Source: CAZKEW01 sp964558915 (lineage in GTDB: Bacteria > Acidobacteriota > Aminicenantia > Aminicenantales > UBA8522). From it: DNA of 13,076 bases. Shown here one piece after another: positions 7,066-13,076 of this stretch. A model generated the notes under the pieces. It was not told the DNA's origin. It searched no databases and saw only the letters and a program-made list of their open reading frames with translations. The stretch is taken from NCBI GenBank assembly GCA_964558915.1, contig CAZLFV010000076.1, positions 1 through 13,076 of the forward strand. Reading direction: 5' to 3'. The position numbers were made by a program, and so were the translations under genes. Each line of letters opens with the position of its first letter. Within the stretch, counting starts at the first letter, position 1.

Positions 7066-9057
7066 ATGCAAAGAACATTCTGTTATTTTCTCCTTTTCTT
7101 GGTTACACTCTGGACGTCCCCTCTCTTAGCCCAGCAGCCAGAGGAATACTCCATTCTTCAGATCGACAGGCCGATCCTCGTAGACGGCGCTCTGGATGAG
7201 TGGGTTTCTCTCAAAGAGACTCCTGTTGATCTTGCCCCGAACGGTCAGAAGATCGCGCCATCGGCGAATCTTGCCGTCACGGTCCGGATTGCTTTTGACG
7301 CAGAGAACCTGTATTTAGCTGTTCAGGCCACGGACGACCGGCCGGAATTCCCGGAATGGAGCCGCCGGCCCGCCGGCCGTTTGCCTGCTGCTAATTTCAT
7401 GGACAGCCAGCCCGAGTTTCCGGAAAGGGCCTTCATGGCTGCGGACGGTCTCTTTCTCACTCTGGCTGATCCCGCGGGGAAAAGTGACGGCGGACGCTTC
7501 TTGACCTTCTATTTTTCCAGGCGCGGCAATATGCCAGTAAAAACTCTGGTCAACCGAAACGGCGAGTCTTTCCTCCCGGCGTCAATCGGAGACGTCCAGC
7601 TGAAAATTGTGGTGGAATCGCGTAAAAAGTCCATTATTTATGAGGTGGCTGTAGCGTGGAAATATGTTCCTTTTTTTAGGCCCTTCCTTCAGCCGAATCT
7701 GGGAATGAATCTGAGCTATGTCGATTTCGACGCGGGGCAGAGAAAGATCGTCCAGCTTTTAGCGGACCCAAACTTCGAGTCCCCGTTCTCCCCAAAAAGA
7801 AAAACATTGGTTTTCCGCTTTGTCCCCCGTCGCCCCGAACGGGCTGAGTTCCAATCCCTCCTTGGCGTTAATCATTTTTACGAGGATCAGGAGGAAAAGA
7901 TCAGCCTGGGGATTAATTCCCCTTCCGCTGTCCAGGGTTGGGAGGTGAGGTTTGTCCTGACATCTTCGCAAGGGAACATCGTATCAGACCAGAGCCTCTC
8001 TTTCGAAGAAGGGATAAATATCCTCAGCTTTCCCATAGAGACCAAGAACCAACCCTCAGGTCTTTATGACTTGAGCTTGGGTGTTCTTGATGACAAAGGC
8101 ACTTTCCGGTATTCAGACAGCGCGCAATTCTTCCTTCTCAACAGGAAAGAATTCGAGTCCCTCAAAGCGAAGCTCGCGGACATCCAAAAGGGAGACCTAA
8201 TCCAGAAGGATGCCACTTTTCGCGAGAGTATTCCCACAATAGAGATAAGGATGCAGTGGATCAAGCAGATGACCGACGATCGTGCTTCCCTTGTTGATCT
8301 TGACTCTCTTCATCAGTGGAATGATGAGATGAAGGCGCTGCTCAGAAACCTGGAGGACGGGAAACCTGCTCTTTTTGCTCCCGGAATACCGGCCCGCTTA
8401 GCCTATCGCTCGGAGATCGATCAGTCCCTTAAGGCTTATTCTGTCCAGATTCCCCCCAATTATGATCCTAAAAAATCATATCCTCTTCTGATCATGCTCA
8501 GCGGGGGCAGGGCCGATGACCGGGCTACCCTGGCTGGGGTCAACCTGGCCTATCCTGGGCCCCAGAAAAAGGAAAGCGGGTTTGAGCTGATTGTCCTCGC
8601 TCCTCAAGTCCAGCCGCTCTCGGATTGGTATGTAGGCGAATCCGCTAAAGAGGTGACAGCATGCATCGGCCATCTCAAGAAACTGTATAGTGTCGATGAG
8701 AAGAGGATCGCTATCGACGGGTTTGGAATCGGGGCGTACGGAGCTTGGCGGATTGGCCTTCTTCACCCTCAGATGTTCAGGGCAGTGATCGTCCGTTCGG
8801 GGAGAATCGTGCCTCCTGAGCCTGCCGAAGGAGAGAACATCCTTGACCTCCTGAGCCAACGAACGGAGCAGAATTTTTTGATCATCCAAGGAGAACGGGA
8901 TGAAATGGCTCCGGTAGAAGATGTGAGAAAGGCCGTCAGCAAGATGCAGGAGCTCAAGATGAACGTCAAATATATCGAAGTCAAGGGGGAGGGATACGGC
9001 GATTATGACAAATGGCCTGATATCTTGAACTGGCTGAAAGACGCACTGTCCAAATAG
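7066..9057 (+). CDS. Secreted CBM9-like protein with a degenerate alpha/beta-hydrolase (esterase-like) domain
   Basis: A 663-residue exported protein. A Sec signal peptide occupies about residues 1-24 (hydrophobic core, cleavage near LLAQQ). A CBM9-like beta-sandwich follows (about 28-225: ILVDGALDEW, then VRIAFDAENLYLAVQATDD, the usual pattern of this carbohydrate/surface-binding fold), then a second beta-rich segment (about 250-360), a charged helical linker (about 365-440) and an alpha/beta-hydrolase domain (about 445-663) of the secreted esterase/prolyl-oligopeptidase-like type (YSVQIPPNYDPKKSYPLLIMLSGG). In that domain the nucleophile-elbow position reads GFGIGAYG, so Gly554 replaces the Ser of G-x-S-x-G. 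The usual catalytic His position reads GEGYGDYD (Tyr644). The acid appears kept (Asp612). It is probably a binding or structural pseudoenzyme. Of two starts, GTG 7060 and ATG 7066, the ATG sits better behind GAGGAAGG at 7053-7060. Confidence 0.8.
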   Translation: MQRTFCYFLLFLVTLWTSPLLAQQPEEYSILQIDRPILVDGALDEWVSLKETPVDLAPNGQKIAPSANLAVTVRIAFDAENLYLAVQATDDRPEFPEWSRRPAGRLPAANFMDSQPEFPERAFMAADGLFLTLADPAGKSDGGRFLTFYFSRRGNMPVKTLVNRNGESFLPASIGDVQLKIVVESRKKSIIYEVAVAWKYVPFFRPFLQPNLGMNLSYVDFDAGQRKIVQLLADPNFESPFSPKRKTLVFRFVPRRPERAEFQSLLGVNHFYEDQEEKISLGINSPSAVQGWEVRFVLTSSQGNIVSDQSLSFEEGINILSFPIETKNQPSGLYDLSLGVLDDKGTFRYSDSAQFFLLNRKEFESLKAKLADIQKGDLIQKDATFRESIPTIEIRMQWIKQMTDDRASLVDLDSLHQWNDEMKALLRNLEDGKPALFAPGIPARLAYRSEIDQSLKAYSVQIPPNYDPKKSYPLLIMLSGGRADDRATLAGVNLAYPGPQKKESGFELIVLAPQVQPLSDWYVGESAKEVTACIGHLKKLYSVDEKRIAIDGFGIGAYGAWRIGLLHPQMFRAVIVRSGRIVPPEPAEGENILDLLSQRTEQNFLIIQGERDEMAPVEDVRKAVSKMQELKMNVKYIEVKGEGYGDYDKWPDILNWLKDALSK

Positions 9058-9075
9058 AAAAAAAACAGGGCTGCC

Positions 9076-10299
9076 GTGAAGAGATTGGGAGCTGTTGAAC
9101 CGGTCATTATAACCAAGCCTGATCACCCGATTTCGCGGCGGGAAATTGACCCCGATGCCCTGAAGATCCTTTTCCGGCTTTACCAGCATGGTTTCACTGC
9201 GTACCTTACGGGAGGCGCGGTCCGCGATCTGTTGCTCGAGAAGCCGGCCAAGGATTTCGATATTGTCACAGATGCCCGGCCCGGCCAGATCAAGAAGCGA
9301 TTTGCCAACGCCTACATCATCGGCCGCCGTTTCCGTCTGGCCCATGTTCATTTCAGCGGAGGAAAGATTATTGAGGTGTCGACGTTTCGGCGATCCGCTG
9401 ATCAGGCCATAGAACAGTCCTCGGCTGGCGAAACCGTTGCCTCCAACCCTTATGGAACTCCAGGCGAAGATGCTTTCCGCCGGGATATCACCATTAACGC
9501 GCTTTATTACGATGTCTTTACTGACACCGTCATTGACTACGTTGGAGGCCTCGAAGATTTGGCCCAACGGATCGTCCGCGTCATCGGCGACCCGGCGGAG
9601 AGATTCAGGGAGGATCCGGTTCGCATCTGGCGCGTCCTCCGGCATGCGGCCCGCCTTGGTTTTACTGTCGATGAGGCGACCGAGAAGGCTATTCCTTTCC
9701 ATGTCCAACTATTATCTTTATGTTCTGGAGCCCGCCTCTATGAAGAGTTCAACAAGGACTTGGCTTACGAAACTCGTCCGGTCATCGAAGTGCTCCGAAA
9801 ATATGGCATTCTTGGCCGCATCCTGGGAGAGGCGGGCGAAGATTATGAAAACGAGGCCGGCCTCTTCTCGCGCTTGAGCTCGCTGCTGGAAATTGAGGAC
9901 CGCGCGAGAGCGTCAGGGCACCAGCTCTCCCTCGAGGAGATGTATGCCCTTGTTTTTTGGCCCTGGGTCGAACCGTTGCTTGCAGAGAGACAAGTTGACC
10001 TTCACAAGACGCTCAGCGACGCGTTTAGACACGCCGGGATGAAAATGTCGCTCCCTAGGAGCCTTCGGGCAAACATTAGCCAGATTCTGATTATCGTCAG
10101 AGCCATGGACCTGGCGCTCCGGACGGGCCGCATGCGCTGGTCCCTGTTGCGGAGAGCTCATTATCAACAGGCATCCTGTCTGTTTTTTTTAATTTTTAAA
10201 GGGCGGCCTGCGGAAAAAGAAGAATCTTTCACGAGACTGCTCGAGCAGGCTTTTCCATCAGGACTCAAAGCCTGGAAGCGCCGACGCCGCCGTCATTAA
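9076..10299 (+). CDS. pcnB: Poly(A) polymerase / tRNA nucleotidyltransferase family protein, PcnB type
   Basis: A class II nucleotidyltransferase of 407 residues. The catalytic core has GGAVRDLLL (46-54), the metal-binding pair in KDFDIV (Asp60, Asp62), GRRFRLAHVHF (83-93), RRDITINAL (135-143) and the RNA-binding helix EDPVRIWRVLRHAARLGF (179-196). The lead-in HPISRREIDPDALKIL and GRRFRLAHV are closer to E. coli PcnB than to CCA-adding enzymes, as is the Arg-rich tail (KRRRRRH). PcnB adds 3' A tails that mark RNA for decay. In some phyla, enzymes with this look are CCA-adding, so the exact activity is open. The start is GTG 9076 behind a weak AGGG (9067-9070), 18 bases after the preceding stop, so it is in the same operon. 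Confidence 0.88.
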   Translation: MKRLGAVEPVIITKPDHPISRREIDPDALKILFRLYQHGFTAYLTGGAVRDLLLEKPAKDFDIVTDARPGQIKKRFANAYIIGRRFRLAHVHFSGGKIIEVSTFRRSADQAIEQSSAGETVASNPYGTPGEDAFRRDITINALYYDVFTDTVIDYVGGLEDLAQRIVRVIGDPAERFREDPVRIWRVLRHAARLGFTVDEATEKAIPFHVQLLSLCSGARLYEEFNKDLAYETRPVIEVLRKYGILGRILGEAGEDYENEAGLFSRLSSLLEIEDRARASGHQLSLEEMYALVFWPWVEPLLAERQVDLHKTLSDAFRHAGMKMSLPRSLRANISQILIIVRAMDLALRTGRMRWSLLRRAHYQQASCLFFLIFKGRPAEKEESFTRLLEQAFPSGLKAWKRRRRRH

Positions 10300-10320
10300 G
10301 TGCTTTAAAGGAGGACTCAC

Positions 10321-10857
10321 ATGATGCCAATCGGTCCACTTATGATGGAGCACAGGCTCATCGAACGGGTTATTCAGGTTATGAAAGGCCAAGTTGAGCG
10401 CATAGAGACAGAGCAAAAGGTGGATGTGGTTCTTCTTGAGGATGTGATTAACTTTATTCGGAGCTATGCCGACCGCTGCCATCACGGGAAGGAGGAAAAC
10501 ATCCTCTTCCGGGATATCGCCAAGAAAGCCCTCACCCCTGAGCTCGAGAAGATCATGGAGGAACTCATAGAGGAACACAAATCGGCAAGACAGGCCACCG
10601 CAGGTTTAGCAGACGCCCTTAAGAGCCTTCGGAATGGTGATAATAAGGCGCTACCTCTAATCTCAGCCAACCTCAAATTTCTTGTTGAATTCTACCCGCG
10701 ACACATTGAGAAGGAAGACAAGCATTTCTTCCTGCCTGTTATGGGCTATTTCAGCAAAGAAGAGAACGACGCTATGCTCAAAGAGGGTTATGAGCTGGAC
10801 AGCAAGCTCATGCATGAAGAATACGAGAACCGTGTGTGGGAACTCCGCTTGAAATAA
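10321..10857 (+). CDS. Hemerythrin HHE-domain protein
   Basis: A 178-residue, soluble, all-helical protein of the hemerythrin/HHE cation-binding family, which binds a carboxylate- and His-ligated diiron site and serves in O2, NO or iron sensing or handling. Candidate ligands follow the expected helix order: His11 (MEHRLIE), His54/55 and Glu58/59 (RCHHGKEENILF), His86 (EEHKSAR), and His128, Glu132 and His135 (RHIEKEDKHFF). It has a strong AAAGGAGG at 10307-10314, six bases before ATG 10321. A second ATG follows at once, so the exact first residue is uncertain. It sits 21 bases after pcnB, in the same direction, and ends 8 bases from the convergent MTHFR gene. No fused sensor or output domain is present. 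Confidence 0.92.
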   Translation: MMPIGPLMMEHRLIERVIQVMKGQVERIETEQKVDVVLLEDVINFIRSYADRCHHGKEENILFRDIAKKALTPELEKIMEELIEEHKSARQATAGLADALKSLRNGDNKALPLISANLKFLVEFYPRHIEKEDKHFFLPVMGYFSKEENDAMLKEGYELDSKLMHEEYENRVWELRLK

Positions 10858-10865
10858 TGCCGTTC

Positions 10866-11654
10866 CTACTTCCAGAAGTCCTGGAGCAGGGGATACTGGG
10901 TTTTGAACCCAAGGATGGCGAGGTATAGCCCATGGTCCGGGTAGTTCCGCCTCAGCTCCTTCAAGTTCTCAATTGGGTCGTAGGGCGTCCCTTCGGGGAT
11001 TTCATGGCCGACGCACTCAGAGAGGAGATGGAGCTTCTTCGACATCCAGGCGTCGATGATGACCGGCAAACCGTAGGGCTCGAGCGCGCTTAGCCTCTCG
11101 TCCCGGCCGATGATCGGCTGGGTAATAATGAACGACGCCCCGGCATCCACCTTCCGCCTCATCTTTTCCAGCTCATGGTCCTGGGGCTCATAGGGGTTGA
11201 AGGCGACGCCGCACGTGAATTGGCCGGGGTACTCCCGGTCGATATAACGCAGCAGCTCGACTGAGGTCACGGTCACGCACTCAACGCCGATCTCGGATGA
11301 CTCGAGCCGGTGAAGCCGCTGGTTGCCGTCTCCTGAGACGACCAGCAGGTATTTGCCTCCGAAGCCCTTGACCGCGTTGAAGATTTCGTCGAGCTCCTTT
11401 TTGGTGTGATACGTGTTGAGGTGGACCATCAGCTGGTCCGGATGCACGGGCAGCCCCAGGATGTCAATGGTCTCGGTAGCCCCGTAGCTCAGCAGGCCCA
11501 TGGGGTTGTCGGTGATGCAGACGATCCAGCCCGCCTCTATGACCTTGCGGTACTTCTCTTCAAAGGTCTTGAGGTCCTTTTCGATGTCCTCGGAGCTCCG
11601 CTTAGGGGTTTGGAGCTCTACGTGGAAGATCTTGCTTTCGGTTGGATACCGCAC
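10866..11654 (-). CDS. Methylenetetrahydrofolate reductase (MetF-like)
   Basis: A TIM-barrel protein of the MTHFR family, which interconverts methylene- and methyl-tetrahydrofolate with flavin. From the GTG at 11654 it has 262 residues. Landmarks are the first strand with the catalytic-type Glu (IFHVELQTPKRSS, Glu13), VCITDNP, VHLNTYHTKKELDEIF, VVSGDGN with the flavin-site Asp (Asp109; MetF usually has RGD), GVAFNP, and KVDAGASFIITQ, a hallmark of the family. The frame is open upstream to a TTG at 11699, but that stretch overlaps the previous gene and shows no family similarity. GTG 11654 has GAGG at 11663-11660 (spacer 5) and a 7-base gap after the upstream stop. It is somewhat shorter than E. 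coli MetF and has no C-terminal regulatory domain. Co-transcription with a pterin-binding methyltransferase supports a role in methyl transfer. Confidence 0.85.
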   Translation of the reverse strand: MRYPTESKIFHVELQTPKRSSEDIEKDLKTFEEKYRKVIEAGWIVCITDNPMGLLSYGATETIDILGLPVHPDQLMVHLNTYHTKKELDEIFNAVKGFGGKYLLVVSGDGNQRLHRLESSEIGVECVTVTSVELLRYIDREYPGQFTCGVAFNPYEPQDHELEKMRRKVDAGASFIITQPIIGRDERLSALEPYGLPVIIDAWMSKKLHLLSECVGHEIPEGTPYDPIENLKELRRNYPDHGLYLAILGFKTQYPLLQDFWK

Positions 11655-11661
11655 GGGCGCC

Positions 11662-12537
11662 TCAGGAATAGAATTTCTTGAGCCGCTGGAGTGTCTCAAT
11701 GCCCTCGAGCTTCAGGATCTCTTCGAGGCAGGTCAGGGCCGGATGGCCCGGCTCGAGGAGCTCGTACTTGCGGATGGTCGAGCCGATGATCATATCAAGA
11801 CCGTGGGGCATGGCTAGGGTCAGGAATGCGCTCTCCAACGGACCTTTCACCGGGGAACCATCCTTCCGCTTTGAGGGCAGCATGACCGTGAAGTTGCTTA
11901 GCCCCACTGACATGTGGACGCCGGCAAAGAAAGGGTTGTTGTGAATCAGGGCAAGGGACTCCAGAACGCGTTTGAGCTGACCTTCGCAGTCGCCGCCAAT
12001 CGGTGCGATCCCGGGGTCGATAATAGCCTGATCGTTGGAGAACCCGGGAATTCGCCGCTGGGCCTCTTCAAGCAGGACTCTGGCCGTCTGTCGTGTCTCC
12101 TCTGCCGTCCGGTTGATGCTGGCGCAGCTCGCGCCGCGCTCGAACCGCTCCGAAGTCATGAGGATGGGGATGAACGGCCTAATTACCCAAAGGTCGAACA
12201 TCTCAAGGCGAAGCGGAGAGATCGAGTTTAGGATCGGCTTCCTCTCATCGGCCCGTCCAGGATCGTATGCCTTGAGGCCCGCCTCGGCAATGGCCAAGTC
12301 TGGGGTGTCGATGGACAGAGGCTTGGCGGTGACCGTTTGGACGCAGCGGACGAGTTCAGCCATGAACTCTGGGGAACGCAACCCGACATTGACCTCAATA
12401 TAGGCGGCGCCCCTTTCGTCCTGGCCGCGGGCCAGCTCAAGCAACCCGGCGACATCGTTTTCGTCGAACAGTTTTTTTGTTGAAGGGATAGAGTCGTTGA
12501 TCGACTCGCCGATAATCGTCAATCCTGGAATGGCCAT
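11662..12537 (-). CDS. Pterin-binding methyltransferase (methyltetrahydrofolate:corrinoid type, AcsE/MetH-domain-like)
   Basis: A 291-residue TIM barrel of the pterin-binding family, like the methyl-THF:corrinoid/iron-sulfur-protein methyltransferase AcsE and the folate domain of MetH. It would move a methyl group between methyl-THF and Co(I) of a corrinoid protein. Landmarks are IIGESIN (8-14), YIEVNVG (46-52), SIDT with Asp77, LNSIS with Asn104, IIDPG with Asp174, and GVHMSVGLSN (Asn215), corresponding to the AcsE pterin-site Asp, Asn and Asp and the GLSN Asn that assists methyl activation. No cobalamin-binding domain is fused. The ATG at 12537 has AGGAG at 12552-12548 (spacer 10). It is the first gene of an operon with the MTHFR-like gene. 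It could be true AcsE or a relative serving O- or N-demethylation; no corrinoid protein gene is in view. Confidence 0.85.
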   Translation of the reverse strand: MAIPGLTIIGESINDSIPSTKKLFDENDVAGLLELARGQDERGAAYIEVNVGLRSPEFMAELVRCVQTVTAKPLSIDTPDLAIAEAGLKAYDPGRADERKPILNSISPLRLEMFDLWVIRPFIPILMTSERFERGASCASINRTAEETRQTARVLLEEAQRRIPGFSNDQAIIDPGIAPIGGDCEGQLKRVLESLALIHNNPFFAGVHMSVGLSNFTVMLPSKRKDGSPVKGPLESAFLTLAMPHGLDMIIGSTIRKYELLEPGHPALTCLEEILKLEGIETLQRLKKFYS

Positions 12538-12561
12538 GGTAGCGTTTCTCCTCTTGGGAGG

Positions 12562-12590
12562 AAGATAACTCTGGGGGCTGGTTTTGTCAA
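12562..12590 (-). promoter_or_regulatory. Promoter of the methyltransferase-MTHFR operon
   Basis: On the minus strand: perfect TTGACA (12590-12585), a 17-base spacer, and TATCTT (12567-12562, four of six). Transcription should start near 12555, leaving a leader of about 18 bases that begins close to the AGGAG ribosome-binding site. There is no room for a riboswitch or attenuator in this leader. Confidence 0.72.
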
Positions 12591-12639
12591 TATCGGAGGG
12601 TCGTGTTCACGGACTCCTCAAAGCGTTTCTGATTTATAC

Positions 12640-12668
12640 TTGCCTTTTCGATGCGCTAATATTATGCT
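12640..12668 (+). promoter_or_regulatory. Weak candidate promoter for the PurL-like gene
   Basis: TTGCCT (12640-12645), a 17-base spacer, and TATGCT (12663-12668), four of six in each hexamer. Start expected near 12675, about 39 bases before the ATG. An overlapping alternative -10, TAATAT (12657-12662), lies at a poorer distance. It is the best match in the 12591-12713 stretch, but weak. Confidence 0.35.
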
Positions 12669-12713
12669 TCCGTTGGTCCCCAAAAGATATTTTATTTTTA
12701 AGGAGGGAAGGGA

Positions 12714-13076
12714 ATGAATAGGATTGAAAAAGCATTGATGCATGCTCTATTTATCCACCTGCATCACAACATCGACAAGGCCATTGATTTCAAAGCGATT
12801 GAGGCCCTGAACAGGAAGGTCAGCAAGCTCTTTCCCAGGGCCCTTATTGTCGGCCCGGGCGATGATGCCGCCGCCTTTAAATTTCCCGGGACCGATGGAA
12901 CCTTCGTGGGCAAAATGGAGAGCCATTGTTCTCCCTGCGTCCCCAGGCCCTATGACGCGGCCGCCACTGGGGCAGGAGGGGCGATGCGGGATGTCGTGGC
13001 CATGGGCGCCCGGCCCATTTTTCTAATGAACTTTATCGGCACCCGGCCGCTGAAGGAGAAAGTGATTGTCGGCCCC
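12714..13076 (+). CDS. PurL/AIR-synthase-superfamily protein, N-terminal part (3' end outside the window)
   Basis: An open frame of 121 codons runs from ATG 12714 to the window edge without a stop, behind a strong AGGAGG (12701-12706, spacer 7). After a helical lead (about 1-42) it reads IVGPGDDAAAFKF, then GKMESHCSPC, PYDAAATGAGGAMRDVVAMGARPIFL. This is the ATP-binding front of the PurM/PurL superfamily and closest to PurL (formylglycinamide ribonucleotide amidotransferase), where the equivalent stretch reads K-x-E-S-H-N-H-P-S...PY-x-GAATG-x-GG-x-x-RD. Two things are unlike PurL: ESHNHPS has become ESHCSPC, and the N-terminal W-S-E-H-C motif that binds substrate is absent. It may be a divergent PurL or a paralogue with another substrate. 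The missing C-terminal half prevents a firm call. Confidence 0.75.
   Translation, partial: MNRIEKALMHALFIHLHHNIDKAIDFKAIEALNRKVSKLFPRALIVGPGDDAAAFKFPGTDGTFVGKMESHCSPCVPRPYDAAATGAGGAMRDVVAMGARPIFLMNFIGTRPLKEKVIVGP

Noticed and set aside
8476..9708. Long minus-strand open frame (410 codons) across the hydrolase-like gene and pcnB
   Set aside because: It is antisense to two well-supported genes and spans their junction, with no family resemblance.
11655..11699. Upstream TTG start for the MTHFR-like gene
   Set aside because: It would add 15 residues with no family similarity and overlap the upstream gene by 38 bases; GTG 11654 has a better ribosome-binding site and position.
1..13076. CRISPR arrays, transposases, att sites, tRNA or rRNA genes, toxin-antitoxin or defence genes
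   Set aside because: I looked on both strands and saw no regular repeat-spacer pattern, no transposase-like protein, and no tRNA or rRNA-like sequence.

Overview
The window is bacterial, compactly coded and moderately GC-rich, with good Shine-Dalgarno and sigma70-type signals. It is mostly housekeeping genes. A ferrous-iron uptake system, a hemerythrin-like protein and a methyltransferase plus methylenetetrahydrofolate-reductase pair point to an anaerobe or microaerophile with folate/corrinoid one-carbon chemistry. An Acidobacteriota/Aminicenantes-like or deltaproteobacterial-like lineage would fit, but this is a guess from gene content, and no rRNA or other marker is present to settle it.

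Layout. (1) 1-2063, plus strand: the tail of a FeoA-domain gene overlapping a compact feoB. (2) 2075-6194, minus strand: a tight operon uvrB-uvrC-acpS, convergent with feoB. uvrB is driven by an extended -10 promoter placed so close to its ATG that the mRNA is probably leaderless. (3) 6195-6557: the only long gene-free stretch, packed with short perfect hairpins and containing a word resembling intergenic repeats seen in many environmental bacteria. (4) 6558-6923, minus strand: a single-domain bactofilin with a perfect-consensus promoter, back to back with (5) 7066-10857, plus strand: a probable operon of a secreted CBM9-like/alpha-beta hydrolase-fold protein that lacks its catalytic Ser and His, a PcnB-type nucleotidyltransferase and a hemerythrin-domain protein. 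(6) 10866-12537, minus strand: a two-gene operon of an AcsE/MetH-type pterin-binding methyltransferase followed by an MTHFR-like protein, behind a strong TTGACA-N17-TATCTT promoter. (7) 12714-13076, plus strand: the start of a PurL/AIR-synthase-superfamily protein with unusual active-site motifs, cut off by the window edge.

How the genes work together: FeoA and FeoB import Fe(II). UvrB and UvrC perform nucleotide-excision repair, and UvrC should carry an Fe-S cluster. AcpS activates acyl carrier protein. The pterin-binding methyltransferase and the MTHFR would hand a methyl group between tetrahydrofolate and a corrinoid protein that is not in the window.

I found no CRISPR array, transposase, prophage, toxin-antitoxin pair or recognisable defence system. 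The most unusual items are the catalytically dead hydrolase-like secreted protein, the hairpin-dense spacer, and the non-canonical PurL-like gene at the right edge.
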